DNA from: Pseudooceanicola antarcticus
GTDB lineage: Bacteria > Pseudomonadota > Alphaproteobacteria > Rhodobacterales > Rhodobacteraceae
DNA: 64,000 nt
NCBI RefSeq assembly: GCF_900215355.1
Contig: NZ_OBEA01000006.1
Coordinates: 1-64,000, forward strand
Direction: 5' to 3'
Shown here: positions 1 to 8,070 of the stretch, in pieces
Numbering within the stretch: the first letter of the stretch is position 1
Layout: the number at the start of each line of letters is the position of its first letter
Notes under the pieces: generated by a model
Told to the model about the DNA's origin: nothing
Database searches by the model: none
Seen by the model: the letters and a program-made list of their open reading frames with translations, nothing else
Program-made: the position numbers and the translations under genes

Positions 1-2
1 CC

Positions 3-386
3 CTCGTTCATCACGACGAAGGAAGTGCATACGGCCTTACCTTCCCGGATCTACCGGGAGCCTTTGCCGCTGCCGACACCTGGGATGACATTCCCACTGC
101 TGCAGCTGAAGCACTTGACCTTTGGTTCGAAGACCAGCCCGACGTGGCCGGCGCGTCCATCGATGATCTTCGAGCCCGCCCCGACGTAGCTGAAGAGCTG
201 GCGGCCGGCGCTTCGCTGATGCCGGTTCCCTACATCCCGGCTGACACCGCCACGGAACGCGTGAACGTGACCTTGGAGCGGTCACTGCTCCGCGCGATAG
301 ATGAGACCGCGAAGGCAAGGAAGATGACGCGCTCTTCGTTCCTGGCGTCCGCCGCAAGACGCGAGCTTTCAGGCGTCGGCGTTTAG
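3..386 (+). CDS. HicB-family antitoxin, 5' end outside window
   Basis: The frame is open from the first bases of the window to a TAG stop, about 127 residues, so the start lies to the left. The visible N-terminal part (HHDEGSAYGLTFPDLPGAFA, then a region with TAAAEAL) is the HicB fold, a degenerate RNase-H-like domain that binds the HicA mRNA interferase. The C-terminal part (VNVTLERSLLRAIDETAK, then RSSFLASAARREL) is a ribbon-helix-helix DNA-binding segment used for autoregulation. HicA normally lies just upstream of HicB, which would place it outside the window. It lies at the lysis end of the prophage and could be phage cargo or the first host gene. Family assignment is from the sequence; function is inferred. 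Confidence 0.85.
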   Translation, partial: LVHHDEGSAYGLTFPDLPGAFAAADTWDDIPTAAAEALDLWFEDQPDVAGASIDDLRARPDVAEELAAGASLMPVPYIPADTATERVNVTLERSLLRAIDETAKARKMTRSSFLASAARRELSGVGV

Positions 387-391
387 AACTT

Positions 392-430
392 TCGGTATGG
401 CTTTTTGCTCACGGCAACGAGCCATACCGA
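392..430. terminator. Hairpin between hicB and lysis genes
   Basis: A perfect 11-bp stem (TCGGTATGGCT with AGCCATACCGA) encloses a loop with a run of T. It begins 6 bases after the hicB stop and faces the end of the leftward lysis genes, so it probably ends transcription from one or both sides. Confidence 0.6.
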
Positions 431-478
431 TCCCGGATCAGACGAACCCGCCCCCTGGCCATTTACGTCGAGGGGCTT

Positions 479-718
479 TCACCTCCAAGGGCACTCCGCC
501 TCCCATGTCGCGTTGGTCTTCAGATCCCGCCGCAGGTTCCAGGGCGCATTTGCCGCCCGCCAGTCGATCTCGGCCTGGCTGAAGATCCGCATCTCTTCGA
601 CATCGCAGAAGGCCGGGCCGGGAGGTGGCGCCACCACCGCCGGCTCATTCCGAAGGCAGGAGCCAGCGGTCAGGCACAGAACGGCCGAGATCGGAATCGG
701 GAATGCTGTCCACCGCAT
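479..718 (-). CDS. Rz1-like outer-membrane spanin lipoprotein
   Basis: A 79-residue protein with a hydrophobic signal segment (about residues 5-20) ending at a Cys in a weak lipobox (AGSC), followed by a Pro-rich stretch (PAVVAPPPGPAF) as in Rz1-type outer spanins. The C-terminal half (FSQAEIDWRAANAPWNLRRD) is of a kind I recall from other Rhodobacterales phage lysis cassettes. Its first 74 bases overlap the preceding Rz-like gene in another frame, the arrangement known for lambda Rz/Rz1. Expected role: joins with the inner-membrane spanin to fuse the membranes after the endolysin has acted. Assignment rests on size, position and composition rather than on a strong domain. Confidence 0.65.
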   Translation of the reverse strand: MRWTAFPIPISAVLCLTAGSCLRNEPAVVAPPPGPAFCDVEEMRIFSQAEIDWRAANAPWNLRRDLKTNATWEAECPWR

Positions 719-902
719 GGTCGCGCTCCTTGTCGAGGTGAAGATCCGCCACCCGGCCGTTGCAGCCGGTCAGCATGGTGTCGAGGGTCTGCACCCGCGC
801 CTGCAGGCGGTCGACCTTGGCCGAGAGAAGCCAGGCAAGCCCGGCCGCAGCCAGGAAGGCCGCCAGCGCGCCTCCGGCCAGGTAAGGCATCAGGAACCGC
901 AT
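645..902 (-). CDS. Rz-like inner-membrane spanin
   Basis: An 85-residue protein with one N-terminal membrane segment (about residues 5-27, Ala/Leu-rich) and then a coiled-coil-like helix (KVDRLQARVQTLDTM), the i-spanin layout. ATG at 902 is preferred because it forms a TGATG overlap with the stop of the endolysin gene; a GTG one codon upstream is also possible. The Rz1-like gene starts inside it. Family evidence is structural only, as spanins are very divergent. Confidence 0.65.
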   Translation of the reverse strand: MRFLMPYLAGGALAAFLAAAGLAWLLSAKVDRLQARVQTLDTMLTGCNGRVADLHLDKERDHAVDSIPDSDLGRSVPDRWLLPSE

Positions 903-1648
903 CACGCCGCCAGCCCCTGCAGGCAGAGGTCACGCTCGGCCTCGCGCCGCCGCGTCAGTCCGCGCACCGGCTGCAGCCGGCCCTTCATGCGGGCCTTGTT
1001 CCACATCAGCAGCGCATCACAGGCGCCAGCGAGATCTCCGGCCAGCGCACGGCGCGACATCGAGGAGCCACAGAAGGCCCCTGCCCCGATGTTGTACGCG
1101 GCCGAGACAAAGGCCGCGCGGCTCTGCTCCGGCAGCAACTCGGGCAAACAGGGCCGGATGCGCGCCTCGAAGGCGACAACCTCGGCCATGAACATCTCGC
1201 GGCACTCTGCGGCCGTCGCCGTATCGCCCAGCTCGACGCCCTCGGTGTGGCCGGTGCAGATCGTGGGGATGCCGGCGATATCCAGGTAGGCCTTCAGCCG
1301 GGTGCCCTCCCAGGGCTCGATGAAGCTGACTGCCAGGGCGATGACCGCCGCCGCGCCGGTCGCGCCACGACCGAACCAGCTGCGCGGCAGACCAATGCGC
1401 ATGGCGCCATCCTCTTCGACCAGGAAGGCCTCGACCTTCTCCTGGAAGATCACGCGCGCCGGGATCGCCAGCACCGCCAGCAGGCCCGCCAGCAGCGCGA
1501 AGACCGGCGCCGGGATGCCGAGCATGCGGGCATCGAGGAACATCAGGGCGACCGAGCACAGGATCAGCACCGCGCAGGCCAGCATCAGCCAGATCGACCA
1601 GGCGTAGCGCAGGATGCTCTGCCAGTTGGAAAGCAGGCGTAGTTTCAT
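902..1648 (-). CDS. Holin-like domain fused to GH24 endolysin (lysozyme)
   Basis: A 248-residue protein. Residues 1-70 look like a small phage holin-type family (DUF7940-like: NWQSILRYAWSI, two membrane segments at about 18-37 and 46-66). A third hydrophobic segment (about 97-110) leads into a T4-type lysozyme domain with the catalytic pattern Glu-x8-Asp-x5-Thr (E114, D123, T129) in EGTRLKAYLDIAGIPT. It would cleave the glycan strands of murein. The start at 1648 has a GGAGGTT Shine-Dalgarno. An internal ATG (Met83, MRIGLPRSW) has its own GAAGAGG 8 bases upstream and could give a shorter endolysin. In related phages I recall the two parts as separate genes, so this is probably a fusion. The spanin genes follow directly. 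Confidence 0.8.
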   Translation of the reverse strand: MKLRLLSNWQSILRYAWSIWLMLACAVLILCSVALMFLDARMLGIPAPVFALLAGLLAVLAIPARVIFQEKVEAFLVEEDGAMRIGLPRSWFGRGATGAAAVIALAVSFIEPWEGTRLKAYLDIAGIPTICTGHTEGVELGDTATAAECREMFMAEVVAFEARIRPCLPELLPEQSRAAFVSAAYNIGAGAFCGSSMSRRALAGDLAGACDALLMWNKARMKGRLQPVRGLTRRREAERDLCLQGLAA

Positions 1649-1747
1649 GGGAACCTCCAGGAAAGGAAAAGGCCCCGCGCAATGCGCGAGGCCGATGACA
1701 CGAATGCCCGTCTTGAACATCCGAGAGAGCGGCGTCAGAAGGCCGCC

Positions 1748-1957
1748 ATGACCGAGAAGTACTGCAAGATCGACCGCGCCGCCGGCACCTTCACCCTTCA
1801 GCTGGCGACCTGGCACAACACCTATCCGCTGGACACGCTGGAGCGCTGGCGCGATTTCTACGTCGAGCAGCGCAGCATGTTCTCGAAATGCCGCGACACC
1901 TATGACGAGACCATCGCGCTGCTGGAAAATGCCCTTGCGGAGCGCGACGCGCAGTAG
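1748..1957 (+). CDS. Small protein of unknown function, antisense to lysis block
   Basis: A 69-residue ORF, rich in aromatic and charged residues (ATWHNTYPLDTLERWRDFY), with a predicted helical C-terminus. Codons end overwhelmingly in G or C, as in real genes here, and no leftward ORF explains the same stretch. I chose ATG 1748 over the upstream ATG at 1682 because codon usage before 1748 is poor. It is the only rightward gene among the late genes and fills the gap between the endolysin and the XhlA-like gene. I do not recognise a family. It could be a lysogenic (moron) gene or a regulator of lysis. Confidence 0.6.
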   Translation: MTEKYCKIDRAAGTFTLQLATWHNTYPLDTLERWRDFYVEQRSMFSKCRDTYDETIALLENALAERDAQ

Positions 1958-1969
1958 CGCCGCGCCGGA

Positions 1970-2245
1970 TCAAAGCCGGGTCTGCAGCCAGCCGATCAGC
2001 AAGGAGGCCGCGCCGCCGAGTGCCAGCCAGAAGGCCTTGTCGAAGGAGCGGAAGAATGCCCCGCGCCCGATGCTGATCCGCTCCAGCTGTGCGACCTGGC
2101 GCATCAGCTCACGTTGGTCCGCATCATAGCGGTCCATCCGCTTGAAGAGCGTGATCATCTGCTCTTCCATCCGAGCCATGGCGACCACGGCATCGCTCAA
2201 CTTGTCGAGCTTCTCTTCGATCCGCGCGAGGCGGGCTTCATCCAT
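1970..2245 (-). CDS. XhlA-like small membrane protein, lysis cassette
   Basis: A 91-residue protein: residues 1-65 form an amphipathic, coiled-coil-like region (LARIEEKLDKLSDAVVAMAR, later MDRYDADQRELMRQVAQLERI), followed by a single C-terminal membrane segment (WLALGGAASLLIGWL). This is the plan of the XhlA/haemolysin-type accessory holins. Start 2245 has AGGGGA upstream; the ORF is open to 2335, but the extra residues lack bias. It is the first gene of the lysis cassette, upstream of the holin-endolysin fusion, and may assist holin action. Confidence 0.6.
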   Translation of the reverse strand: MDEARLARIEEKLDKLSDAVVAMARMEEQMITLFKRMDRYDADQRELMRQVAQLERISIGRGAFFRSFDKAFWLALGGAASLLIGWLQTRL

Positions 2246-2410
2246 CTGTCCAGTCCCCTGTCGTTTGAGAGTTCCGCCGGCAGCGCTCATTGCACACTCG
2301 GCATAGCGATGCTGGCCGATTTCAGACTGCCCCAATCAAGCCCAGTGCCTGATGCGTGTCGACGCCTCGGTTTCCAATGCCGAGACCGAGATCGAAGTCA
2401 GGATGGGGTG

Positions 2411-3175
2411 TCACGAAACCCTCCAGAACTTGACCACAGAATACAGTTCCGTCTGACCAAGATTGGCTGGGTTAGGGGCAACGATGCTGCCACTGGCGTA
2501 GCCTTGCAGCTCGATGACATCGCCTTCGGCAACGGTGAATTGCCCGGAAACATGCATGTTCGCAGACGGCCCATTCGCGGTAGCCGCAGTGCCTGCACCA
2601 ATCACTGCCGTTGTCATCGCCGTGGCGTTCTGGAGCCTGCAAGCGAAGTGCCTGCTCCCCGTGCTGTTGTTGCGGACATTGCTCCACGCCTCCACCCAAT
2701 ACGTGCCCGCCGCCCCGAATGTCAGAGTGTTGGCGGACAACGTGATATCCAGGTCGTTCTTGTCCTCTGTATTGATATCAAGCTTGGTGAACGCCGAAGT
2801 GTTCCAAGCGTTTCCCGTGACCCCCGCAGGCTCGGTGTATGAGAACTGTGCCTGTGGCACGGCAACTGAGCGCGCGAAAGCTCCGACGCTCTTCTGGCTC
2901 GGCGGGCGCTCCTCGCTGTCGCTGGCGAAGTCGAGTTCATTGAGGACATCCCGAAAGGCCAGGCCACCGAGCGAGTCCTCCAGCGCATCCAGCGCATCGA
3001 GCACGGTCGCCTCATCCTCCAGGAGCCCATTGAGGAAGGTGACCAGGGCGGCCAGCTGCGGTGCCCCGGTCTGGGTAAACCAGGCCATCAGCGCCTCGGC
3101 GCGCGCCGGGAAGGTCGCCGGGTCGGTTTCGCTGGGCAGCAGCCCGGCGTAGGGCGTGAAGTCAGGTACAGGCAT
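2411..3175 (-). CDS. Phage tail fibre / receptor-binding-like protein
   Basis: 254 residues. The N-terminal third (PDFTPYAGLLPSETDPATFP, then GAPQLAALVTFLNGLLE) resembles structural tail proteins of Rhodobacterales phages. The C-terminal half (TFGAAGTYWVEAWSNVR, later SGQFTVAEGDVIELQGYAS) has the alternating pattern of a C1q/TNF-like jelly-roll often seen at fibre tips. Start ATG overlaps the stop of the preceding tail gene as TGATG, so the two are translationally coupled. It is the last tail gene before lysis, where receptor-binding proteins commonly sit. Host recognition is inferred. Confidence 0.6.
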   Translation of the reverse strand: MPVPDFTPYAGLLPSETDPATFPARAEALMAWFTQTGAPQLAALVTFLNGLLEDEATVLDALDALEDSLGGLAFRDVLNELDFASDSEERPPSQKSVGAFARSVAVPQAQFSYTEPAGVTGNAWNTSAFTKLDINTEDKNDLDITLSANTLTFGAAGTYWVEAWSNVRNNSTGSRHFACRLQNATAMTTAVIGAGTAATANGPSANMHVSGQFTVAEGDVIELQGYASGSIVAPNPANLGQTELYSVVKFWRVS

Positions 3176-4128
3176 CAGGCAATCCCCATGATCGTGAAGG
3201 AGTATTCGTATTCGTCGGGCAGATCCTCCAGCCAGCGCACCGGGCCGAGAATGCCGAAGTGGATGCTGGAGGGGCGGAGCTCGGAGCCGATGGTGGCGAC
3301 CAGCGAACCAGACAGGCGGTCGAGCTGCGGCTTGACCTGTTTCCAGAGCGCGTGTGAGGCAACCACCGCATAATCCATCTCGATCCGGGTCGGCCCTTTG
3401 GCCAGGGTCAGCGAGCCGTAGTCGTTGAAGCTGTAGCGGGTGCCACCGACTGACCGGCCCTCGGTACGCTGCGCCATGCCGTCGCCGACAAAGAGCTGGT
3501 CGCCAAGGAAGACCTCTCCCAGGCTGACCTCGGCGCCACTGAGCGCGATCAGGATACGCGCCGTGGTGCCGGGCACCGAGAGATCCACCAGCTTGTCCTG
3601 GAAGCCCTCGAAGGGCTCGGCAAACCATTCCCACCAATTGCTCACCTGGCGCCCGGAAAGGTTGGTCTCGGTGTCCCGAAGCACCGCATCGGCCACGTCG
3701 TAGCAGATCACCCGCGCCGAGGTGGCGACGACCCCGAAGAGAATGAGCGTATCGACCCACGAGATTCCGGGAATGTCGAGGATCACCGGCGTGGTCGCCG
3801 GGTCGATCCCGAGCCCAGGGTCGAGCCAGGGCACAGAGGCGCCGGGATCGTCCGAGGCCACTGTCGGATTGCTGAGTATCCCGTCGAAGGCCGAGAAGGC
3901 ATTCGTGAAGCGGTCGAAGACCCAGCGGGCAGCCAGCGCCGACTGGTCTTCCAGCGTGGGGTCGATACCGAGGTTATCCGCGATCACCGACTGGTAAATC
4001 CGATGCCCCCGGATCACCCGATCATTCAGGGCATAGCTTGTCCCGGCATCCCAGGCAGGCGCCTCATCCTCGACAATCGAGCTTTGCACCTGGTCGAGGT
4101 CAGGCGAGAACTCACGCGCGACATACAT
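3175..4128 (-). CDS. Phage tail-tip / baseplate structural protein
   Basis: 317 residues starting MYVAREFSPDL, one base after the tape-measure stop. Near the N-terminus (about residues 25-55) is a short segment of the carbohydrate-binding/chitin-binding-like type (AWDAGTSYALNDRVIRGHRIYQS), common in phage tail proteins. The rest is beta-rich with no catalytic motif I can recognise. Position directly downstream of the tape measure suggests a distal tail or hub protein. Specific function unknown. Confidence 0.6.
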   Translation of the reverse strand: MYVAREFSPDLDQVQSSIVEDEAPAWDAGTSYALNDRVIRGHRIYQSVIADNLGIDPTLEDQSALAARWVFDRFTNAFSAFDGILSNPTVASDDPGASVPWLDPGLGIDPATTPVILDIPGISWVDTLILFGVVATSARVICYDVADAVLRDTETNLSGRQVSNWWEWFAEPFEGFQDKLVDLSVPGTTARILIALSGAEVSLGEVFLGDQLFVGDGMAQRTEGRSVGGTRYSFNDYGSLTLAKGPTRIEMDYAVVASHALWKQVKPQLDRLSGSLVATIGSELRPSSIHFGILGPVRWLEDLPDEYEYSFTIMGIA

Positions 4129-4129
4129 G

Positions 4130-7100
4130 TCAGCCGATCTCCCGTTCAGGCGGGGTGCCCCAGGCATCCCAGTTTTCCATGAGGCTGACGAGGCGGCGCA
4201 GGGTCGTGGTCTGCGCGGTCCCTCCCTCGGAGAGCTGGCGCAGCGTCCCGCCAAGAGTGACCCCGGCATCGCCCTGCGCCCAGACATCGGCCGAGTAGCC
4301 TCGCGCCTCGGCGATGGCTGCCAGGCGGGCGTCGAACTCGCTGGCATAGAAGCTGCCCAGGTCGGCCGCGCCGCTCAGGCTGTCGATGCCGCCTTCGACC
4401 TTGGCGAAGAGATCCGACAGGGAGAGCAGCGCCGCGTAGGTCTCGCGCCCGGCCTCTGTCATCAGGTCCTGGCTCATCACCAGCTCGCGGAACTGACGCG
4501 CCGTCTCAGGCACGGCCAGCCCCAGGCCTTCAAACTGCGCCTGCAGCGCGTCACTGGCCATCTGGAGCCGCTCGGCATCGCTGAAGAAGCTGTCGGCAAA
4601 GCTCGAGAGATTGCCCGCCAGCGCATCCACGCCGCCGGCGATCCCGGCCAGGTCCTCGGCCGCAAGGGCCATGTCCTCAAAGGTGCCCCGGAAGGCCTGA
4701 CCGAGCGGCTCGATCATCGTCTTGATCGCGGCGAAGACCTCGACCTGGTCGAAGCTGAGCCCCGCGATGGCCTGCGAGATCGCGTCGGCATAGCCAGAGA
4801 ACCAGCCCGCCACGGCCTCCTCGATCTCCGCTTCGGACATGTCGCGGGTGTCGATCTTCTGCATGGCGAAGTCGACGCCCTCGACCATGGCCGAGGTCAC
4901 ATCCAGTCCGGCCTGCCCGAAGGTCTCGCGCACGGCGCCCTGGACCTGCGCCAACTGCGCGCCAAGCACCTCTCGCGCCTCTGCATCGAAGGCGGTCAGG
5001 TTGGTGCTGGTGCGGGAGAAGAGCCCCCAGAAGCTCGTCTTCTTGATGGTCTCGAAGGTGCCACCCGTCAGGTCGCCCCCCTCGACCCCGAGCTGCAGGC
5101 CCGAGCCGACCAGCTTCTTCGAGCTGAAGCCCTTGATCAGACCGACCACCGCCGTCACCGCGCCGATGATCGGCAGCGCAGCCGAGATCGCGCCCCCGAT
5201 GGCACCAAGGCTGGAGACCAGCCCGCCGCCGATCCCGGAGAGCGCCGAAGTCACGCCGCTGAAGGCGCCCTGAAGGCCGCCCCAGATCCCGGCAAAGCCG
5301 CCGCCGCCCTTGCCGAAGGAGGTCGAGAGCAGCCCGCCGAAAGCATCACTGGCCGCCGAGGAGATCCCGGACTTCAGGTTGCCGAAGGCGCCGGCCATGT
5401 CTCCCTTGGCGAGCGAGGACAGAGCGCTGTCAAAGGCACCCTGCAGGCCATAGAGATCCTTGGCCGCGTCCTTGGCGCCGTCCTTCACCTTCTTCATTGC
5501 CTTGCCGCCCGAGCCGCCAAGATCGTCGAAGTCATCGCCCAGGCCCTGCACCGCATCGCTGGTGGTGGTGATCGCCGTGGTGACGCCTTCCGCGCCGTCC
5601 TGGGCTCCCTCGGCAGCCTCTTCGCCTTTGGTCCCCGCATCGGATGTGGCCTCGCCAAGCGCTTTCACCGATGCGAGAGGCGCTTCTGCTCCAGCGGTCA
5701 GATCACTGGCCGCCGTGCGGAAGTCCTCCGCCGCCTGCAGCGCATCCCGAACCGTTCGGTCGAGCCCCTCGACGGGCGCCTTCAGCGCATCCTCGTCAAA
5801 GGCCGCGCCGAAGGCCTCGGACATTTGCGAGCGGGCAACCTCGGCGGCGCCGGCATAGGGGTTCGCAATGCCGCCCAGGTCGACGCTGCCCAGCTCTCCG
5901 AAGGCCGTGTCAATGCCGACCGCCCGCAGGGCCTCGCCGATCTTCATCGTGAAGGCTTCCACGCGCCGGATCGCACCGTTCAGCATCGCCTCAATGCCGT
6001 CGATCATCCGGTTGGCCGTCGAGAAGACGATATCACCCATCACCTGGGGCAGGCTCGACCAGAGCACCTTGATCGCATCGAAGGCGCCCTGGAAGGTATT
6101 CACCGCGCCATTGGCAAAGCCGGTGAAGCGGTCAACGGTGCTCGCCAGCCAGTCCGCCGCATCGGCCCTCAGCTCCTGGAAGGTCGCCGCGATGCTTGCG
6201 CCGACGGCCTGCACCCGCATCTCGATCCGATCCCAGGTCTCCGCCACCACGTCCTTGACCAGGCGCATCAGCTGGCCGAAGCCTCCGACCGCTTCGGCCA
6301 TTCCCTTCACCTTCAGCCCGACATAGACCGCGCCCGCAGCCAGCCCGGCAAAGCCCGCGACCAGCAGGCCGACCGGCGAGGCGATGGCCACCACCACTGG
6401 CAGCAGCGCCGAAGCCGCCGCCGCAAGCCCGCCAAGCGCCAGCAGCGCCGGGCCGAGGGTCGCCGCGACGGCCCCACCGACCACCAGGAAGCGCTTCACC
6501 TCGGGCGACAGGCCCTGGAAGGCCAGCGCCATATCCGAGATCCCGCCCGCGATACCCGCCACCACCGGCATGATGATCGCGCCGACCTGCTCCATGGCAT
6601 CGCCGATATCCATCATCGCCGCCTCGATCTGCCCCGAGGGCAGATTGCGCAGCGCCTCGGCCTGGCCGCCTTACTGCTTTTCCAGCTCGGTCAGCATCAG
6701 CTCCTGGGCGCCGGCGGCATCGCCGACCTCGACCATGGTCTTGATCAGCTTCTTCTGCTCTTCGCTGAAGGATACGCCGACCCGGCTCAGCGCCGTCAGC
6801 CCCTGGGCCGGATCGTTCAGCGCCTTGCCCAGCATCACGGTGGACCCCTGCAGGTCCTGGCCAAGCGCCGCCGACATATCCAGCGCCATCTTCTGCGCGC
6901 GGCTGAAGACATCGCCGGTGACATTGCCGAAGGTCAGCAGGTTCGAGGTGACCTTGCCGAGGATTTCCTCATCTCCGAAGAGCGAATTGCCCTGCAGCTC
7001 GCTGGCTACCTTCTGCAGCTCGGCCGAGGTGAAGCCCGCCGTGGTCCCCATCGAGGCCAGCGCAGCATCCACCTGCGCCACCGCCTGCGCCTGGACCTTC

Positions 7101-7312
7101 TGCAGGTCCATCGACTTCTTGCCGATGGCCACCAAAGGCGCCGTCAGGGCCAGCGACATCCGCCCCCCGATCTTGCGGAAGTCCCGCGCCAGGCCCGAGA
7201 ACTCCTTCTGCATGTTGCGCATGCCACGGGTGGCGTCGCTCATGCCCTTGTGGAACTCGGCCGAGTTCATCCCGAGGTCGATGCGCAGCGCGCCGATCAG
7301 GCCCTTGAACAT
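4130..7312 (-). pseudogene. Tail tape measure protein gene interrupted by in-frame TAA
   Basis: One continuous frame of about 1060 codons codes for a tape measure protein: N-terminal region typical of TMPs (SAEFHKGMSDATRGMRNM, later TAPLVAIGKKSMDLQKVQAQ), hydrophobic Ala/Gly-rich segments, then long helical stretches. At 6671-6673 the frame reads ...LTELEKQ-TAA-GGQAEALRN..., and coding continues in the same frame to 4130. In relatives this point is usually a Phe or Tyr before GG, so TAC or TAT to TAA is a likely single-base change. The upstream piece is 213 residues; the downstream piece could restart at ATG 6616 (828 residues), which has GAGG 5 bases upstream. A tape measure sets tail length and enters the host membrane, so loss would make the phage tail-defective. 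Confidence 0.8.
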
Positions 7313-7315
7313 CTG

Positions 7316-7621
7316 TCAGCTCTTTCTCTTTGCGGATTTGGCCCGGGTCTGCGCGATCCGGCCCTGGAAGTAGGCGCGGATCTCAATGCTCGAGGAGCCG
7401 CGCTTGCGGCGCCCCTCGATGAAGGCATCAGGCTTGGGGAACTTCTTGGGGTCATTGAAGGCGACCAGCATCAGCTGACCGAGGCTGTAGACCTCGCCCC
7501 GGCGCTGGCGCGCCGCCCGTTCCTGCCCGAGAAGCACCCCGGACAGGACAAGGTCGATCTGGCGCAGGGTCAGGTGCCCGAAACGGGCATGATCCTGACC
7601 GGCCGCGACCCACTGGCGCAT
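7316..7621 (-). CDS. Probable second tail assembly chaperone
   Basis: A 101-residue basic protein lying between the first chaperone gene and the tape measure, the usual place of the second tail assembly chaperone (lambda G/GT region). It begins with MRQWVAAGQDHARFGHLTLRQIDLVLSG, whose helical character (LRQIDLVLSGVLLGQ) fits chaperone second products. Its ATG overlaps the TGA of the upstream gene (TGATG), so translation is coupled by re-initiation and not by a visible slippery heptamer. Sequence similarity to a named family is weak; the call is mostly positional. Confidence 0.55.
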   Translation of the reverse strand: MRQWVAAGQDHARFGHLTLRQIDLVLSGVLLGQERAARQRRGEVYSLGQLMLVAFNDPKKFPKPDAFIEGRRKRGSSSIEIRAYFQGRIAQTRAKSAKRKS

Positions 7622-8013
7622 CAGCTCTTGCCAGTCGGTTCCTCGACCTTGCCCGGCGCCGCCTTGCCGGCCTTGCCGCCGTTTCCCGAGCTGTCTTTCG
7701 CCTCCGGGAAGGCAAGGCGGATGGCGGCAGCGATGGCCCCGCCGACCTGGGTCATGCCGCAGGCGTCCAGCACCTCGCCCGCATCACGCATGGTGGTGCC
7801 TTCCTGGTATTCCAGCAGGCCCGCCCAGAGAATGGTGCGCATGACGCGCATCGAGATCCGGCCCTCGCCGGCGCCGGCCAGGGCACCAGCCACCGAGGTG
7901 AAGTCCTTGCCGGTCTCGTCTTCGTAGGCGCACATGGCGTTGGTGGTGAAGGCAAGCTTCCAGCCCTCGCCGCCCGACTTGGGCGCGAGATCCACGTAGT
8001 TCTTCAGGGTCAT
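7621..8013 (-). CDS. Tail assembly chaperone (GTA gp10 / TAC-like)
   Basis: 130 residues, with the pattern of the gene-transfer-agent gp10-type tail assembly chaperones: a beta N-terminus (KLAFTTNAMCAYEDETGKDF) followed by helices (RVMRTILWAGLLEYQEGTT, then MRDAGEVLDACGMTQVGGAI) and a low-complexity Gly/Ala/Lys tail. It follows the tail tube gene and precedes the tape measure, as expected. Its product would coat the tape measure protein during tail assembly. Confidence 0.75.
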   Translation of the reverse strand: MTLKNYVDLAPKSGGEGWKLAFTTNAMCAYEDETGKDFTSVAGALAGAGEGRISMRVMRTILWAGLLEYQEGTTMRDAGEVLDACGMTQVGGAIAAAIRLAFPEAKDSSGNGGKAGKAAPGKVEEPTGKS

Positions 8014-8070
8014 TTCGGTATCCTTTCAACGGCCGCTGCAGCTGCTGCAGGTGGCCCGTCAGGGCGCGGC

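Noticed and set aside
4130-6616. A separate 828-residue tail gene
   Set aside because: It is in the same frame as the upstream 213-codon piece and both match one tape measure; it was treated as one interrupted gene.
4127-7927. A 1266-codon open frame on the + strand
   Set aside because: It is antisense to the tape measure and chaperone genes, is Arg/His/Gln-rich and arises from their GC-rich codon bias.
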